Shown one piece after another: positions 1 through 8,551 of a stretch of DNA of 15,169 nucleotides. The notes beneath the pieces were generated by a model. The model was not told where the DNA came from. It saw only the letters and a program-made list of their open reading frames with translations, and did not search any database. The stretch's first letter is position 1. Each line of letters opens with the position of its first letter. The translations under genes and the position numbers were made by a program. The DNA is from Candidatus Atribacteria bacterium. Lineage in GTDB: Bacteria; Bipolaricaulota; Bipolaricaulia; UBA7950; UBA9294. The stretch is from the NCBI GenBank assembly GCA_004525685.1, contig SPBW01000036.1, positions 1 through 15,169 on the forward strand, written 5' to 3'.

Positions 1-1
1 A

Positions 2-316
2 CTTGTGGCAGATGGTGTCGAGATCATCAATCGAACGGATAGCGAACTGCATGCCGCATATGTCCTGTTGAGTGACGAAACGTACTTGATTCCAACTGTA
101 CGCCTGGGAACAGACACGTACAGCCTTGTACCAAGCTTCATACCAGGAGACGCAATGCCACTGATGAGAAAACTTGAGAGTTGGTATCCATTGAGGGATG
201 GCGTATCCGCATGGCTCTTGCTCATTGAACAGGATGACCAAAGGGTTTTTGAGGCCGAGGGAATGTACAAAAAAGTGAGACGTATGGCCGTCACGCTCAT
301 TGAAGGAGGATCATAG
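2..316 (+). CDS. C-terminal part of an unknown protein, first gene of the MoxR-VWA operon (5' truncated)
   Basis: The frame is open to the window edge. A GTG lies at position 5, but there is no recognisable ribosome binding site before it and no stop upstream, so this is most likely the end of a longer gene. About 104 residues are visible. They start with a stretch of the type GVEIINRT followed by alternating hydrophobic residues, which suggests a beta-rich domain, then a charged segment ending in EGGS. I do not recognise the family. The TAG stop shares one base with the GTG start of the next gene, and the last codons double as that gene's AAGGAGG ribosome binding site, so the two are translationally coupled. 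Its place at the head of a MoxR/VWA operon suggests an envelope-associated role, which is inference only. Confidence 0.6.
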   Translation, partial: LVADGVEIINRTDSELHAAYVLLSDETYLIPTVRLGTDTYSLVPSFIPGDAMPLMRKLESWYPLRDGVSAWLLLIEQDDQRVFEAEGMYKKVRRMAVTLIEGGS

Positions 317-999
317 TGAGGATCCACAGACTCCTGTTTGCCAACCATGGCGTAGCGGTCTATGCGGCAACGATCATCCTGAGCGGCCTTGCGCTGGCGC
401 TGTCCATGCCCTGGGCATCTCGGCTTAGCGAACTCATCATGCAGCCATGGCATCCTGCACCGCTGGCCTTCTTCTTGATGTACGCTACGATGAGTGCTCT
501 TGTTGCCCTCAGTATGGGTGCGGTCGCGGCTCCTGTCGGTGGGGATTCTCGTGCTTTGCCTGCAATCCTGACTGTCCTAGTGAGAGTCTCTTTTGGACAC
601 TTTCTCATGCTCCCCCTCATCGCCTATTCGCGAGTTCTATTCCCCAACAGCGTCACTCCCCTAATCGGAGCAGCATCCTATGTCTTCCTACTCAGTGTGA
701 TGATGTCCATGCTCGCCATGCTGATGGAAGTGTTCGCGGCCCATCAGGGGAAGCATTCCAGCGGGCGTCGCTACAGCTTCATCGTCCTGTACTCCGGCAT
801 CCCGCTATTCGGACTTCTCGCCCAGGGCGGAATCCTTCGATTCCTTACGCTTGTAAGTCCTCTACAGAGCCTTTCGTGCCTGTTGTCCAGCAGTGCCTCC
901 TCATCTCAGTGGGTATTCATTCTCCTGCTGCCCATCCTCACAATCTTCACAACGATGTTTATTCTATGGAGAAGATCACAAGGGAGGCTGCATGTCTGA
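316..999 (+). CDS. six-span integral membrane protein, possibly ABC-2-type permease-like
   Basis: The product has 227 residues and is almost entirely hydrophobic. About six membrane segments are visible, near residues 14-32, 47-70, 85-107, 115-141, 153-173 and 198-217. It ends in a short basic tail (WRRSQGR). The GTG start is supported by AAGGAGG at 303-309, six bases upstream. The number of spans and the small SPLQSL motif before the last span recall ABC-2-type permeases, but no ATPase gene lies within the window. If it is a transporter, its ATPase would be upstream or elsewhere. The 3' end overlaps the next gene's start by 8 bases (992-999). The family call is weak. Membrane location and operon membership are secure. 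Confidence 0.8.
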   Translation: MRIHRLLFANHGVAVYAATIILSGLALALSMPWASRLSELIMQPWHPAPLAFFLMYATMSALVALSMGAVAAPVGGDSRALPAILTVLVRVSFGHFLMLPLIAYSRVLFPNSVTPLIGAASYVFLLSVMMSMLAMLMEVFAAHQGKHSSGRRYSFIVLYSGIPLFGLLAQGGILRFLTLVSPLQSLSCLLSSSASSSQWVFILLLPILTIFTTMFILWRRSQGRLHV

Positions 1000-2311
1000 A
1001 TCGCGCATGTTGTTCGATCAGCTTGATCGTCGCGCACGCCTGATGCGCGGTGTGCGCTACGCAGGGGTCCTATCTGCATGCATTGCTGGACTCTCTCTCA
1101 TGGCGGCCGCTACGTCTGCCATCGTCGTTCGCCCTATCAGCCACTTCTGGTTGATCGTAGCAGCTGGGCTGCTCTTGATAAGCGCGAGTGGTTTCGTTCT
1201 TGGGTATAGATTGCCACTGCGCCTATCTCGAACGCTCATACGCGCGGACGTCGCGCTCGGATTGGAGGCAACGCTCAGCACGTTGAACGACATCCAGCAC
1301 AAACCCGAGATGAGGCTGTTCTCCAATCGGATCGAGGCCAAGCTGCCATCGCCTTTTCCGTTGCCACGTGAGGCGTTTCCAGTTGGATGGAAGGAAGCTT
1401 CTCTGCTAGGCACTGCAATCGTGCTCGTTAGCATTTCCTTTGTCGTTGCCGCTATTCCAAGCCGAGCCATGCACAGAGAGATCCAGACGAGCGCTGCCAT
1501 TGGATCGGTCGTTGGGCTGCCTGAGAGCCTCGTAGTAGAGGCCTCAAGTGAGATGTCCGGGCAGAGGATGCAGACGGATACAGGATTACCAGATGCCACA
1601 TCAGCTCCTGACACCACAGAAACGCTGACATTGGGCGACATCCTAACGACGATTCGCTCCGCACCTGCTACTGTGACGAGCTCTGAAGCAGAAATCGACG
1701 AGGCAAGTCTTCGTCCGCGTCAGACTCCAGAGCTTACGCTGGAAGAGGTCCTCCGCCAGATAGAAGAACATCTTGTCGGTGACGTGTCAGAGTCACTATC
1801 TGCCACGGAAACCGAGATACTAGAGGCCTATAGAGATTCCGCGAAAGGCGAGCTTGCAGAGAGGCTGGAGAGGATTCTTGACTCCTCGTCGCACGACGAA
1901 ATCCTCGATCAGGTATCCCAAATACTGGCAGATCCAGCTCTTGCCGATGCCATCCCGGGGTCAGAATTGCCGACAGTTGAGCGAGATACGATTCAGGTTG
2001 CGCAAGTCGGTTCCGATGTCGAGAATGACTCTGCGCCACTCATGTTTGACACGTCTTCAGAGCAAGTTGGAGAACTCGTCATTGTGGAGACAACGCTCCC
2101 ATCATCAACTGGCGATGAAGGAGACTACACGTACTACTTGACCAAGGGGGTTCCCATTGAGCCTCCATCAGAAGCGACTGCATTGTCCGATCAAGAGATT
2201 GCTTTGAGCTACCAACAGCTCGAAACTATTGCCTTGAGCCGCTCTCTGGATCCCGATGTACTGGATACCATCAAAGCATACTTCGATCGAATCGCACGAG
2301 GAGGATCATGA
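992..2311 (+). CDS. membrane protein with long acidic extracytoplasmic region, DUF4175-like, MoxR-operon member
   Basis: I place the start at the ATG at 992 (MSESRM), which has GGGAGG at 982-987. A longer frame from 893 would run almost entirely through the upstream gene. The protein has 439 residues. Two membrane spans lie near residues 22-46 and 51-73. An amphipathic segment around 78-100 (ADVALGLEATLSTLND) follows, then a third span near 136-156. The remaining ~280 residues are acidic and rich in Ser, Thr, Glu and Asp. The N-terminal layout and the LGLEATLSTL segment resemble proteins annotated DUF4175 or similar in MoxR/DUF58/VWA operons. Two short repeats of the form LTLxx(I/V)Lxx(I) occur about 35 residues apart in the acidic part. 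The end (DPDVLDTIKAYFDRIA) is predicted helical. The stop overlaps the MoxR start as ATGA. The molecular role is unknown. Confidence 0.85.
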   Translation: MSESRMLFDQLDRRARLMRGVRYAGVLSACIAGLSLMAAATSAIVVRPISHFWLIVAAGLLLISASGFVLGYRLPLRLSRTLIRADVALGLEATLSTLNDIQHKPEMRLFSNRIEAKLPSPFPLPREAFPVGWKEASLLGTAIVLVSISFVVAAIPSRAMHREIQTSAAIGSVVGLPESLVVEASSEMSGQRMQTDTGLPDATSAPDTTETLTLGDILTTIRSAPATVTSSEAEIDEASLRPRQTPELTLEEVLRQIEEHLVGDVSESLSATETEILEAYRDSAKGELAERLERILDSSSHDEILDQVSQILADPALADAIPGSELPTVERDTIQVAQVGSDVENDSAPLMFDTSSEQVGELVIVETTLPSSTGDEGDYTYYLTKGVPIEPPSEATALSDQEIALSYQQLETIALSRSLDPDVLDTIKAYFDRIARGGS

Positions 2312-3294
2312 TTACTGAAGCCCATCTTGAGCGCGCATCATCTGCGCTGGCGTCGCTGCAGGCTGCAGTTGGCAAGACAATTGTAGGGTTGCCCGACGTA
2401 ACGCGGACGACGATCATTGCGTTGCTCTGCCGTGGCAATGTTCTGCTTGAAGGCGTACCAGGTCTTGGGAAGACGTTGCTGGTAAAGGCATTGGCACAGG
2501 CTGTAGGCCTGCAGTTCTCGCGAATTCAATTCACCCCCGACCTGATGCCGGCAGATATCGTCGGCACAGACATCATCACGGAGACCAATGGCCACAGGGG
2601 ATTTGAATTTTCCGCAGGACCGTTGTTTGCCAACGTCATCCTCGCCGACGAGATCAATCGTGCCACACCCAAGACACAATCGGCTCTTCTCGAAGCAATG
2701 GAGGAACGCACAGTAACTGTGGGCACGACCACCCATGTCATGCAGGAACCATACATCGTGCTGGCGACCCAGAATCCCATTGAAATGGAAGGAACCTATC
2801 CTCTGCCCGAAGCGCAGCTCGATCGTTTCATGTTCAAGGCCCTCGTACGCTTCCCAACAGAGTCTGAGCTGACCGAGATCGCACTTCGGAACACCGAAGG
2901 TGAAGGCATCCAACTTCCCACGCCATCCATCTCTAGAGATGATATTCTGCTTTCGAGAGAGGTGGCTCGGCAGATTCCGATTGCCGATGAGATGCGCAGC
3001 TACATCTCGCGCCTCATTCTAGCCACACATCCACACAGCAAACATGCTCCTTCGATCGTGCGAGAATACGTCGAGTACGGTGCAAGCCCGCGCGCGGCCA
3101 TTGCCCTGATTCTTGCCGCTAAGGCCAATGCGCTTCTTGAGGGTGAAGCGCATGTTCGCCCCACTGACATCCAGAGAATCTTCCACAGCACGCTCATCCA
3201 TCGTCTGATCCTGAACTTCAGAGGAGAAGCAGAAGGTGTCTCTATTTCATCGCTTCTTGATGAAATCTGGAAGAAGACTCCGCTTTCCTCATGA
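2308..3294 (+). CDS. MoxR-family AAA+ ATPase
   Basis: This 328-residue AAA+ ATPase of the MoxR family is of usual length. Visible motifs are Walker A GVPGLGKT (49-56), Walker B ILADEIN (111-117), sensor 1 ATQNP (153-157), an arginine-finger segment EAQLDRF (168-174) and sensor 2 GASPRA (258-263). MoxR ATPases form rings and act as chaperones that mature or activate client proteins together with VWA-domain partners. Here the DUF58 and two VWA genes directly follow, so these are the likely partners. The ATG at 2308 overlaps the previous stop (ATGA) and has AGGAGG at 2299-2304. All catalytic motifs look intact and the protein should be cytoplasmic. The client is not evident from the window. Confidence 0.97.
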   Translation: MITEAHLERASSALASLQAAVGKTIVGLPDVTRTTIIALLCRGNVLLEGVPGLGKTLLVKALAQAVGLQFSRIQFTPDLMPADIVGTDIITETNGHRGFEFSAGPLFANVILADEINRATPKTQSALLEAMEERTVTVGTTTHVMQEPYIVLATQNPIEMEGTYPLPEAQLDRFMFKALVRFPTESELTEIALRNTEGEGIQLPTPSISRDDILLSREVARQIPIADEMRSYISRLILATHPHSKHAPSIVREYVEYGASPRAAIALILAAKANALLEGEAHVRPTDIQRIFHSTLIHRLILNFRGEAEGVSISSLLDEIWKKTPLSS

Positions 3295-4169
3295 AGAACC
3301 TGATCGACGAAACCTTCCTTAGTCGACTTGCCAATCTGCGCTTCATGACGCGTGGAAGGCAGAAGGGACGTCTTTCAGGCATCCACGCTTCTCGTCGGAC
3401 GGGTGTGAGCCTGGAGTTTGCGGATTATCGTCCTTACACGCCGGGCGATGATTTCCGATATGTTGACTGGAAAGTGTATGGAAGGCTTGGTCGCATTGTC
3501 GTAAAGTCGTTCGTCCACGAATCGGATCTGCCTGTGTATCTACTTATTGATCTCAGTTCCTCAATGTCTCTTGGTTCTCCCTCCAAGGCTCACTATGCAG
3601 CTCAGCTTTGTGCTGCGCTTGCATACCTCGGCCTAAAGAGCCACGATCGAGTAGGCATCTACTCGTTCTCCAACCGCATCTTGACGCCCGTTTCACCAAG
3701 GCATGGCATGTCTCAGATGAACCGGATTCTCACCTATTTGGCTGACGTAGAGCCCACGGGAGAGACTTCGATTAACGACGCAATTGAGCAGTTCCTTCAG
3801 ATGACAAGAGAGAGCGGATTGGTTGTTCTTGTGAGTGATTTTCTCTCCCAGCAGGACTGCCAACAAGGCCTGAATCGCCTATTGCATCGAGGAGACGAAG
3901 TCGTCGCCATCCAGGTACTGGATCAAGAGGAACTGACGCCGACGAGTAGCGGAAAGACACGCTTTGTAGAGGTTGAGACAGGACGCAATGTCACGCTAGC
4001 CGTCGGTCAGCAGACACTTCAAGAATACGAGACTCGCCTCGCCCAGTATCAACGGGAGTTGGCAGATGTCATGCATCGCCGATCAATCCTCCACTTCGTT
4101 GTGCCAACAACGCGCTCCTTGTCCGCGCTGTTCCACGAGGAGTTTCGTGCTCGGGGGTTCCTGAGATGA
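3291..4169 (+). CDS. DUF58 domain protein (VWA-like partner of MoxR)
   Basis: The 292-residue protein carries the DUF58 signature: a conserved block at about 43-61 with RPYTPGDDFRYVDW, then VKSFVHESD near 71-79. A VWA-like strand with a DxSxS metal-site motif (DLSSSM, 87-92) follows. No membrane span is obvious, so it is probably cytoplasmic or peripheral. DUF58 genes almost always follow a MoxR gene, and their products are thought to work with the ATPase ring, probably through the metal-site domain. The start overlaps the MoxR stop as ATGA and has only a weak purine stretch upstream, so translation probably depends on coupling. The C-terminus ends in EEFRARGFLR, typical of the family. No defects are seen. 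Confidence 0.95.
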   Translation: MKNLIDETFLSRLANLRFMTRGRQKGRLSGIHASRRTGVSLEFADYRPYTPGDDFRYVDWKVYGRLGRIVVKSFVHESDLPVYLLIDLSSSMSLGSPSKAHYAAQLCAALAYLGLKSHDRVGIYSFSNRILTPVSPRHGMSQMNRILTYLADVEPTGETSINDAIEQFLQMTRESGLVVLVSDFLSQQDCQQGLNRLLHRGDEVVAIQVLDQEELTPTSSGKTRFVEVETGRNVTLAVGQQTLQEYETRLAQYQRELADVMHRRSILHFVVPTTRSLSALFHEEFRARGFLR

Positions 4170-5947
4170 CGTTCCTCGCCCCCATTGGATTCTACCTATT
4201 GGCAGCGTCGTCCATCCTCATATTGCTTTCGCTGCTTCGATCTCGTGTCCGCCGAAAACCCATATCAGCACTGTTTCTCTGGTCTGGTCTGATGGAAGAA
4301 CCGCAGCCTCGCTCCGTTCGATTCCAACGATGGCTCGATCCGCTCTTGTTCCTTCAGCTGGCTGCTTTGGCAGCCCTTGTCTTCGCCATCGTCCAACCGA
4401 TGTGGCGAACCGAGCAGACAGTCTTTCAAGGCGTCGCACTCGTGGTCGATGCAAGCGCCAGCATGCAAACGCAAACAGACACAGGCCAAACGCGATATCA
4501 ACGCGCAGTAGACCGTGCTCGCGAGGTACTAGATGAATCAACCTCGTCGCAAACGACGCTCATCCAGTACACCAGCCACCCGCGCGTGCTCGCTCAGCCA
4601 ACGTCGCAGGAGGAAGATGTCCTTCGCGCACTCGCAGACTCGTCTGCGACATGGCTGAGCGATGGCACCATGGAGAGCCTGGTAGATCTCTTGAGCGCCG
4701 TCGGCGGAATGGAGGCCTATGATCGCATTCTGCTCTTGACGGATCATATGCCTGCTGACCTGCTTTCTGGTATTGATGTTGAGGTTATGTCTGGGGGCGC
4801 AAATGTAGCGATAAGCGCACTCACAGTTCGGGAGAATCTGACAACCGCAGGAGCTACCGTGTTCTTGGAGCTAAGCAACGAGACAGATGACTACCTAGAT
4901 GTCGGGGTGAAGATACGAGACGAGTACCACAGCATCACATTGTCGCTGCCCCTGGGACCAGACGCGATTGAGCAGTACGTCGTCCCATTCCAAGCATCCA
5001 GGGGAACAACCTTCATTGCTACCATTGACACAGACGATGACTTCGCCGCCGACAACACACGCTACTTCGCACTGGCAAGGCCATCTAGCATCCGCGTTCG
5101 CTGGATCGGGCCTGATAACCTCTTTCTACGTGCCGGGATTGAGAGCGTTCTGCCTGCGGTCTACGTAGGGCCTGAGGACGAGTACGATTTGGCGGTTCTT
5201 GTGAACTCGACAGTGAATGTGCTCCCAAGCGGCAACGTTCTCCTTCTGCATTCCCAAGTGACAGATCAGATTCAGCTCGGCAGTTGGCAGTCTGGAGGCT
5301 TCGCTGAGACCCAGTTCGCTGACCATCCATTTCTTGCCGGAATTGATGCGCAGGATGTCTATGTTGAGCAACTTCCCACAACAGACATCCTCCTTGACCA
5401 CACGCCTCTACTCACAGTGAACGGGCTTCCCTTCGTCACTGATGCAGGAACGCCGCAGCGGACTGTGTTGATCCTATCGACAGATCTGTCCGCCACGAAC
5501 TTCCCCATCACTGTCGATTTCCCTATGCTGCTTCGAAATGTATTATCAGGACTTCAGCGGTTGCCAAGCCCCCTCATCCACAGCTGGCGGTTAATTGGCG
5601 ATCTCATTGAGGTTCGGGAGTTCGGGACAATTGCCTCTGCACTGAGTCCAGATGATCGAAGCATCATCCTCGTACCCGGTCAAGTTGCCATCCCGACCGA
5701 GGAACCAGGCTTCTACGCGATTGCTACACGTGATGGCGTCATCCCGATCGCTGTGAATGTCGATCCCAATGAATCACGGATGCTTGCCGGAGAGGACTTC
5801 CACTACTCGGATTGGACGCCACAGACAGAGACCAAGGAGACTTTGCTTCGTTTGTGGCCCTACTTCGCACTTCTGCTTCTCGTGGTGTTGATTGCTGAAT
5901 CGTTCATCTATGTGCGATCTGAGCTTCAGAGTGGGAGGATGATATGA
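4166..5947 (+). CDS. BatA-type membrane protein with VWA domain
   Basis: The 593-residue protein begins with a hydrophobic BatA/aerotolerance-type N-terminal module: spans near residues 4-24 and 57-79, with a short basic and then acidic link (RSRVRRKPISALFLW). A VWA domain follows, with an intact DxSxS metal motif at D95-S99 (DASASM) and later the strand ILLLTDHMP. The middle part (about 215-520) has beta-rich segments and no motif I can name. A final span near 563-584 is followed by a short cytoplasmic tail. With two N-terminal spans and one C-terminal span, the VWA domain probably faces the periplasm or cell exterior. The start overlaps the DUF58 stop (ATGA). It is the expected membrane partner in a MoxR operon. 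The precise function is unknown. Confidence 0.92.
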   Translation: MTFLAPIGFYLLAASSILILLSLLRSRVRRKPISALFLWSGLMEEPQPRSVRFQRWLDPLLFLQLAALAALVFAIVQPMWRTEQTVFQGVALVVDASASMQTQTDTGQTRYQRAVDRAREVLDESTSSQTTLIQYTSHPRVLAQPTSQEEDVLRALADSSATWLSDGTMESLVDLLSAVGGMEAYDRILLLTDHMPADLLSGIDVEVMSGGANVAISALTVRENLTTAGATVFLELSNETDDYLDVGVKIRDEYHSITLSLPLGPDAIEQYVVPFQASRGTTFIATIDTDDDFAADNTRYFALARPSSIRVRWIGPDNLFLRAGIESVLPAVYVGPEDEYDLAVLVNSTVNVLPSGNVLLLHSQVTDQIQLGSWQSGGFAETQFADHPFLAGIDAQDVYVEQLPTTDILLDHTPLLTVNGLPFVTDAGTPQRTVLILSTDLSATNFPITVDFPMLLRNVLSGLQRLPSPLIHSWRLIGDLIEVREFGTIASALSPDDRSIILVPGQVAIPTEEPGFYAIATRDGVIPIAVNVDPNESRMLAGEDFHYSDWTPQTETKETLLRLWPYFALLLLVVLIAESFIYVRSELQSGRMI

Positions 5948-8451
5948 TCGGTTTCGCCAATCCGTTGCTGCTACTGGCAATCCCCGCATTAGGGGCCATT
6001 CTCTGGTTCTTCTTCCCGCGACATCGCAGACAGCATCTGCTTCGGTTCATCGCCGTCGTAGCCGTGCTTGTCGCGCTGGCTGAGCCCCAAGTCACTGTCC
6101 AGGATTCCCAAGAGTATCTCGTGTTCCTCATCGATCACTCAGCCAGTGTGCGACGCACTTCAGATGTCATTGACATCGAGAGACAGATACAGCTGATCAT
6201 GGAAGAGCACCCTTCCTGGTTGTTCGGTGTGGTCGGATTCGGCGAAAGCGCGCGTGCGATTATCACCTTGGGAGATTCATTCTCTCACTTGCCCGTCGAG
6301 AACAAGCTCGACGATGCATCGCGGCTCGACAAGGCAATCGAGCTAGGTCTCGCGATGATGCCAGCCAATGGCGCCAACAGGCTGTTGTTATTGAGCGACG
6401 GGCAATTCCACGGAGAGAGTGTGGCAGGGGTTACGGCTGCGCAGCTGGCAGGCGTCCCTATCTCCGTTCTGCCCATCGGCAGCGAGGTCTCCGAAGATGT
6501 CCGAATGTCATCGCTGACTGCCCCCAGTGAAGTGCCATCAGGCCAGAGCTTCGAACTGAGAGCTGGCGTGTCAGCCCAGGAAAGCACGCCCGCCTCGCTT
6601 GCCATCTATCGAAATGACGAACTGCTCTCCTACGATCCCATCGCGCTCGCTCTTGGCACGACATCGTTCATCCTTCAGGATGAACTTGAAGGTGGAGGGT
6701 TCGCGGAGTACGCAGCCGTGGTGAAGCGCGACAACGATGCGTTCCCCGAAAACGATACCCGATCGGTATTGGTGCAGACTGTCGACAAGCCTTCTGTCTT
6801 GCTCATCGACAGGAATGGGGCAACACTGCCCGCCTTATTGAGCTCGATTGGCGTCGCCCATGTAACAACAGACACGGTGCCCGATCTGGCCATCTTGTCG
6901 ACCTATAAGCAGGTAATCCTCTCCGGCCTGCCCCTGATTGACTTGACTGGCAGCGAGGCGACAGCTATCGAGCACTATGTGAAGAGTCTGGGAGGAGGCC
7001 TTCTCGTCATTCAAGGGGAGGCCGAGGTTCGAGGATTCAGCAGTGGCCCGATCGATGAGATCATGCCCATATCATACTCCGCCCCGGAGAAGGAGCGCGA
7101 TCCGAGCCTAGCGATCATCTATCTTCTAGACCGCTCCCAGAGCATGCGGGAGCTCGTTGAACTCAAGGCGAAGATCCGTATTCTGCGCGAGGCCACAGCT
7201 GCCAGCGTGTTTCTGCTGCCAGCGGATGCTCTGGTTGGACTCATAGGGTTCTCTGACGATCACGAGTGGCTATATCCGCTCCAGCCCGTGGGAGATGCGA
7301 CTGAGATCTATGCGGCCCTCCAAAACCTTAGAGCTACTGGCGGCACCTCTTTGTATGATCCGTTGCTGGATGCAGTCACCGCACTGATTGCAACCAACGC
7401 GCGTGTGAAGCACCTGCTGCTTCTTTCGGATGGCAAGACCATTGACATGGATCGTGACTATCCTGGGCTCATGGCAACGATCTCAGAACAGGAGGATCTG
7501 ACCCTATCTGCTATTGCACTGGGAGAGGATCCGAATCTGGCACTCTTGAGCGAACTGGCAGCTGCCGGCGGAGGCCTCTTCATGCATGTTGTGGATTACC
7601 TCACGCTTCCGCAAGCGACCATGGACATCACGCAGCGACTGGGAAACAGTCGATTCATCACAGGAGACATCATTGTTTCTGGACCGCTTGCCACAGGAGC
7701 CGACTACAGCACAATCCCTCCGCTTTCTGGGTATGTGTTCACCTACCCCAAGGCGCCATCTTCTGTATTGCTTGCTGCGGGAGAAGATCCGATTGCTGCG
7801 ACCTGGCACATCGGATTGGGAACTGTGACTGTCCTCAACACGGATCTATCTGGCGCGTGGTCAGAAGCCTGGCTTCGCTGGCCCGAATTCAGCCGCGTGT
7901 TCGACCGATTGCTTGCGACGACAGAGCCGCTCGTTGAGTCCAGTGACGGGTTCTTCCCCTCAGTGACCCTAGGTCGAGATTCGGCAGAGTTTCTCGTTGA
8001 CGCGAGATCGGAGACTGGAGGGTTCGCCAACTTCCTGCATGTCGAAGCTACATTGCTGCCCGATGGGATAAGTCTTCAGCTACAGCAGGTAGCTCCCGGG
8101 ATCTACAAAGCGCAGTTCCCAATTACCGAAGACGGCGGCTATGCCATCAATATTGTCGATCAATCTACAGGGAGATCAGCTCGATATTCCTTCTCAGTAC
8201 CCTACGCCCTTGAGTATCAGTTTATCGGTCGCAATGAGACGGAGCTTCGGCAGATCGCCAGCGCCACAGGCGGAGCCGTTCTTCCCGAAGACGCACTTGA
8301 GGATGCTGTTCGCAGTGTGACGGCTGCCGTCCCACAACCTTTGTTCCCGTGGCTCTTGTTGTTGGCGCTGGTACTGTTCTTGATCGACTTGGCATTCCGC
8401 AAGACTCGATTCCGAAGGCTGCCCACACTGCTGCGCAACACTGCGCCATAG
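5944..8451 (+). CDS. large membrane protein with two VWA domains flanking a glutamine-amidotransferase-like region
   Basis: This 835-residue protein has the layout of the large VWA proteins that close MoxR operons. Two N-terminal spans lie at about 5-23 and 32-48. A first VWA domain has DHSAS at D64-S68, and a beta-rich linker follows. A class I glutamine-amidotransferase-like fold comes next (about 280-375, with LGGGLLVIQGE). A second VWA domain has DRSQSM starting at D396, and a later TGGTSLYDPL supplies the usual threonine. A C-terminal span lies near 800-818, followed by a basic tail. No catalytic Cys-His-Glu triad is evident in the amidotransferase-like part, which in this family usually serves as a structural domain. 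The start overlaps the upstream stop (ATGA) and has GGGAGG at 5933-5938. It ends the operon and meets the next gene tail to tail. Confidence 0.9.
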   Translation: MIGFANPLLLLAIPALGAILWFFFPRHRRQHLLRFIAVVAVLVALAEPQVTVQDSQEYLVFLIDHSASVRRTSDVIDIERQIQLIMEEHPSWLFGVVGFGESARAIITLGDSFSHLPVENKLDDASRLDKAIELGLAMMPANGANRLLLLSDGQFHGESVAGVTAAQLAGVPISVLPIGSEVSEDVRMSSLTAPSEVPSGQSFELRAGVSAQESTPASLAIYRNDELLSYDPIALALGTTSFILQDELEGGGFAEYAAVVKRDNDAFPENDTRSVLVQTVDKPSVLLIDRNGATLPALLSSIGVAHVTTDTVPDLAILSTYKQVILSGLPLIDLTGSEATAIEHYVKSLGGGLLVIQGEAEVRGFSSGPIDEIMPISYSAPEKERDPSLAIIYLLDRSQSMRELVELKAKIRILREATAASVFLLPADALVGLIGFSDDHEWLYPLQPVGDATEIYAALQNLRATGGTSLYDPLLDAVTALIATNARVKHLLLLSDGKTIDMDRDYPGLMATISEQEDLTLSAIALGEDPNLALLSELAAAGGGLFMHVVDYLTLPQATMDITQRLGNSRFITGDIIVSGPLATGADYSTIPPLSGYVFTYPKAPSSVLLAAGEDPIAATWHIGLGTVTVLNTDLSGAWSEAWLRWPEFSRVFDRLLATTEPLVESSDGFFPSVTLGRDSAEFLVDARSETGGFANFLHVEATLLPDGISLQLQQVAPGIYKAQFPITEDGGYAINIVDQSTGRSARYSFSVPYALEYQFIGRNETELRQIASATGGAVLPEDALEDAVRSVTAAVPQPLFPWLLLLALVLFLIDLAFRKTRFRRLPTLLRNTAP

Positions 8452-8521
8452 CACCGTCTGCGAAGAGATGCCATCTGGCCGCGCTGATTGCTACAGGACA
8501 TCGCTTTGATGATACGAATCC

Positions 8522-8534
8522 GCCTGTCGCAGGC
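8522..8534. terminator. short hairpin between convergent genes, weak terminator candidate
   Basis: GCCTG-TCG-CAGGC forms a 5-bp stem with a three-base loop in the 100-base gap between the VWA operon and the converging ion carrier gene. Two more G-C pairs are possible outside a single bulged base. There is no T-run on either strand, so termination here is only suggested by position. Confidence 0.25.
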
Positions 8535-8551
8535 TGGTTCCCTCCCGCAGA

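Noticed and set aside
893..991. Upstream extension of the DUF4175-like gene
   Set aside because: It lies wholly within the preceding membrane protein gene, and the ATG at 992 has a good GGGAGG and a natural start.
4330..4747. Small frames on both strands within the BatA-type gene
   Set aside because: They are shadows. The VWA protein frame is continuous with motifs across this interval.
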